Origin: Brachycybe producta | Lineage: Eukaryota > Arthropoda > Diplopoda > Playtdesmida > Andrognathidae | Assembly: GCA_036925085.1 (NCBI GenBank) | Contig: JAUPFP010000053.1 | Coordinates: 62,001-126,000, forward strand | Direction of reading: 5' to 3' | Length of the DNA: 64,000 bases | Shown here: piece by piece, positions 60,852-64,000 of the stretch | Layout: every line of letters starts with the position of its first letter | Position numbering within the stretch: position 1 is the first letter of the stretch | Position numbers and translations under genes: made by a program | Notes under the pieces: model-generated | Seen by the model: only the letters and a program-made list of their open reading frames with translations | What the model was told of the DNA's origin: nothing | The model's database searches: none

Positions 60852-63800
60852 GCACACCGGAATTGAAGACCTCCCTGCATTCCTGATTGTCAAAGGAATG
60901 CAATGCATCTAACAGCTTCATTCTATGTCCATTAGTTCATTTGAAACGATTTTTAGAATTTACAAATCCATGAGCAAGCTTAGACCCTTCAATGACGCCC
61001 ACTTTGAACTGTTGTATTTTTTGAAGCATGCAGTGCACACTGGAATTGAAGACATCACTGCATTCCTGATTGTCAAAGGAATGCAATGCATCTAACAGCT
61101 TCATTCTATGTCCATTAGTTCATTTGAAACGATTTTTAGAATTTACAAATCCATGAGCAAGCTTAGACCCTTCAATGACGCCCACTTTGAACTGTTGTAT
61201 TTTTGAAGAATGCAGTGCACACTGGAATTGAAGACATCACTGCATTCCTGATTGTCCAAAGAATGCAATGAAAATAATAGCTTCATTCTACATCAATTAG
61301 TTCATTTGCAATGAATTTTAGAATTTACAAATCCATGAGCAAGCTTAGACACTTCAATGACGCCCACTTTGAACTGGTGTAACTTTTGAAGCATGCAGTG
61401 CACACTGGAATTGAAGACATCGCTGCATTCCTGATTGTACAAGGAATGCAATACATCTAACAGCTCCATTCTACAAAAATTAGTAAAAATTGTCAAAAAA
61501 TGACATTTTTTCATAAGTACCCTTGTTGGAAGTTTTTCAAAAAACGGCAAAAAATGAAATAATTGGTGTAACTTTTGAAGCATGCAGTGCACACCGGAAT
61601 TGAAGACCTCCCTGCATTCCTGATTGTCAAAGGAATGCAATGAAAATAACAGCTTCATTCTACATCAATTAGTTCATTTGCAATGAATTTTAGAATTTAC
61701 AAATCCATGAGCAAGCTTAGACACTTCAATGACGCCCACTTTGAACTGGTATAACTTTTGAAGCATGCAGGGCACACTGGAATTGAAGACATCACTGCAT
61801 TCCTGATTGTACAAGGAATGCAATGCATCTAACAGCTCCATTCTACAAAAATTAGTAAAAATTGTCAAAAAATGACATTTTTTTATGAGTAACCATGTTG
61901 GAAGTTTTTCAAAAAACGGCAAAAAATGAATTAACTGGTGTAGCTTTTGAAGCATGCAGTGCACACCGAAATTGAAGACCTCCCTGCATTCCTGATTGTC
62001 AAAGGAATGCAATGCATCTAACAGCTTCATACTATGTCCATTAGTTCATTTGAAACGATTTTTAGAATTTACAAATCCATGAGCAAGCTTAGACCCTTCA
62101 ATGACGCCCACTTTGAACTGTTGTATTTTTTGAAGCATGTAGTACACACTGGAATTGAAGACATCGCTGCATTCCTGATTGTACAAGGAATGCAATGCAT
62201 CTAACAGCTCCATTCTAAAAAAAATTAGTAAAAATTGTCAAAAAATGACATTTTTTCATAAGTACCCGTGTTGGAAGTTTTTCAAAAAATGGCAAAAAAT
62301 GAAAGAACTGTTGTATTATTTGAAGCATGCAGTGCACACTGGAATTGAAGACATCACTGCATTCCTGATTGTCCAAAGAATGCAATGAAAATAACAGCTT
62401 CATTCTACATCAATTAGTTCATTTGCAATGAATTTTAGAATTTACAAATCCATGAGCAAGCTTAGACACTTCAATGACGCCCACTTTGAACTGGTGTAAC
62501 TTTTGAAGCATGCAGTGTACACTGGAATTGAAGACATCGCTGCATTCCTGATTGTACAAGGAATGCAATACATCTAACAGCTCCATTCTACAAAAATTAG
62601 TAAAAATTGTCAAAAAATGACATTTTTTCATAAGTACCCTTGTTGGAAGTTTTTCAAAAAACGGCAAAAAATGAAATAATTGGTGTAACTTTTGAAGCAT
62701 GCAGTGCACACCGGAATTGAAGACCTCCCTGCATTCCTGATTGTCAAAGGAATGCAATGCATCTAACAGCTTCATTCTATGTCCATTAGTTCATTTGAAA
62801 CGATTTTTAGAATTTACAAATCCATGAGCAAGCTTAGACCCTTCAATGACGCCCACTTTGAACTGTTGTATTTTTTGAAGCATGCAGTGCACACTGGAAT
62901 TGAAAACATCACTGCATTCCTGATTGTACAAGGAATGCAATGCATCTAACAGCTCCATTCTACAAAAATTAGTAAAAATTGTCAAAAAATGACATTTTTT
63001 CATAAGTACCCTTGTTGGAAGTTTTTCAAAAAACGGCAAAAAATGAAATAACTGGTGTAGCTTTTGAAGCATGCAGTGCACACCGGAATTGAAGACCTCC
63101 CTGCATTCCTGGTTGTCAAAGGAATGCAATGCATCTAACAGCTTCATTCTATGTCCATTAGTTCATTTGAAACGATTTATAGAATTTACAAATCCATGAG
63201 CAAGCTTAGACCCTTCAATGACGCCCACTTTGAACTGTTGTATTTTTTGAAGCATGTAGTGCACACTGGAATTGAAGACATCGCTGCATTCCTGATTGTA
63301 CAAGGAATGCAATGCATCTAACAGCTCCATTCTAAAAAAAATTAGTAAAAATTGTCAAAAAATGACATTTTTTCATAAGTACCCGTGTTGGAAGTTTTTC
63401 AAAAAATGGCAAAAAATGAAAGAACTGTTGTATTTTTTGAAGCATGCAGTGCACACTAGAATTGAAGACATCACTGCATTCCTGATTGTCCAAAGAATGC
63501 AATGAAAATAACAGCTTCATTCTACATCAATTAGTTCATTTGCAATGAATTTTAGAATTTACAAATCCATGAGCAAGCTTAGACACTTCAATGACGCCCA
63601 CTTTGAACTGGTATAACTTTTGAAGCATGCAGGGCACACTGGAATTGAATACATCACTGCATTCCTGATTGTACAAGGAATGCAATGCATCTAACAGCTC
63701 CATTCTACAAAAATTAGTAAAAATTGTCAAAAAATGACATTTTTTTATGAGTAACCATGTTGGAAGTTTTTCAAAAAACGGCAAAAAATGAATTAACTGG

Positions 63801-64000
63801 TGTAGCTTTTGAAGCATGCAGTGCACACCGAAATTGAAGACCTCCCTGCATTCCTGATTGTCAAAGGAATGCAATGCATCTAACAGCTTCATACTATGTC
63901 CATTAGTTCATTTGAAACGATTTTTAGAATTTACAAATCCATGAGCAAGCTTAGACACTTCAATGACGCCCACTTTGAACTGTTGTATTTTTTGAAGCAT
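60848..64000. repeat. Satellite DNA array, right arm
   Basis: The array resumes in the same B monomer that was broken at 51267, so the two arms are one array. About 60848-61590 matches sequence from 50527 on, equal to a 737-bp HOR step once the element is discounted. Segments from 62419, 62791 and 63296 match 48754, 49126 and 49631. Blocks from 61674 and 63536 repeat at 1862 bp, sharing GCAGGGCACACTGG and GAGTAACCATG. The array runs off the right edge. Confidence 0.96.

Overview
The window is eukaryotic and almost entirely a tandem satellite array, broken once by a young LTR retroelement. Nothing in it is prokaryotic: no operons, no ribosome binding sites, no CRISPR. The Gag-bearing LTR element and the nucleosome-sized satellite fit an animal genome best. 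I cannot name the species, and a plant or other eukaryote is not excluded.

Satellite: bases 1-51267 and 60848-64000 (about 54.4 kb) are head-to-tail, AT-rich monomers of about 186 bp. There are two diverged subtypes, A (about 183 bp) and B (about 189 bp), which usually alternate as a 372-bp dimer. They share a right half built round GCATGCAGTGCACAC and differ in the left half. Local amplification has made a patchwork of higher-order repeats (HORs) with periods of 752, 1312, 2245, 745, 555, 2227 and 1862 bp. There are also larger duplications at offsets of 5768/6140, 2610/2237/1490 and 3899/3523 bp. Both array ends run off the window, so the full array is longer. HOR organisation and monomer size make a centromeric or pericentromeric location a reasonable inference, but it is not shown.

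Retroelement: 51268-60847 (9580 bp) lies on the minus strand. It has two 688-bp LTRs that I read as differing at one base, a 4-bp target duplication (CAGT), a tRNA-Ala-like primer binding site, a TATA box and a polyadenylation signal. In transcription order it holds a 5' LTR, a 2.4-kb leader with E-box motifs and a 60-bp tandem repeat, a 583-residue Gag (capsid region plus CCHC zinc knuckle), a 1.45-kb spacer, a 725-residue Pro/Arg-rich protein I do not recognise, and the 3' LTR. I see no protease, reverse transcriptase, RNase H or integrase. It therefore looks like a recently mobilised element that relies on enzymes supplied from elsewhere.

Most notable: a hairpin in every monomer whose stem differs between A and B by a paired (compensatory) change; exactly 10-bp-phased A-tracts in B; the Gag-plus-unknown-protein element without pol; a nested dyad directly upstream of its TATA box; and chimeric A/B monomers that mark recombination points. 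Many short open frames recur on the minus strand of the satellite because the 372-bp dimer is a multiple of three. I do not regard them as genes.
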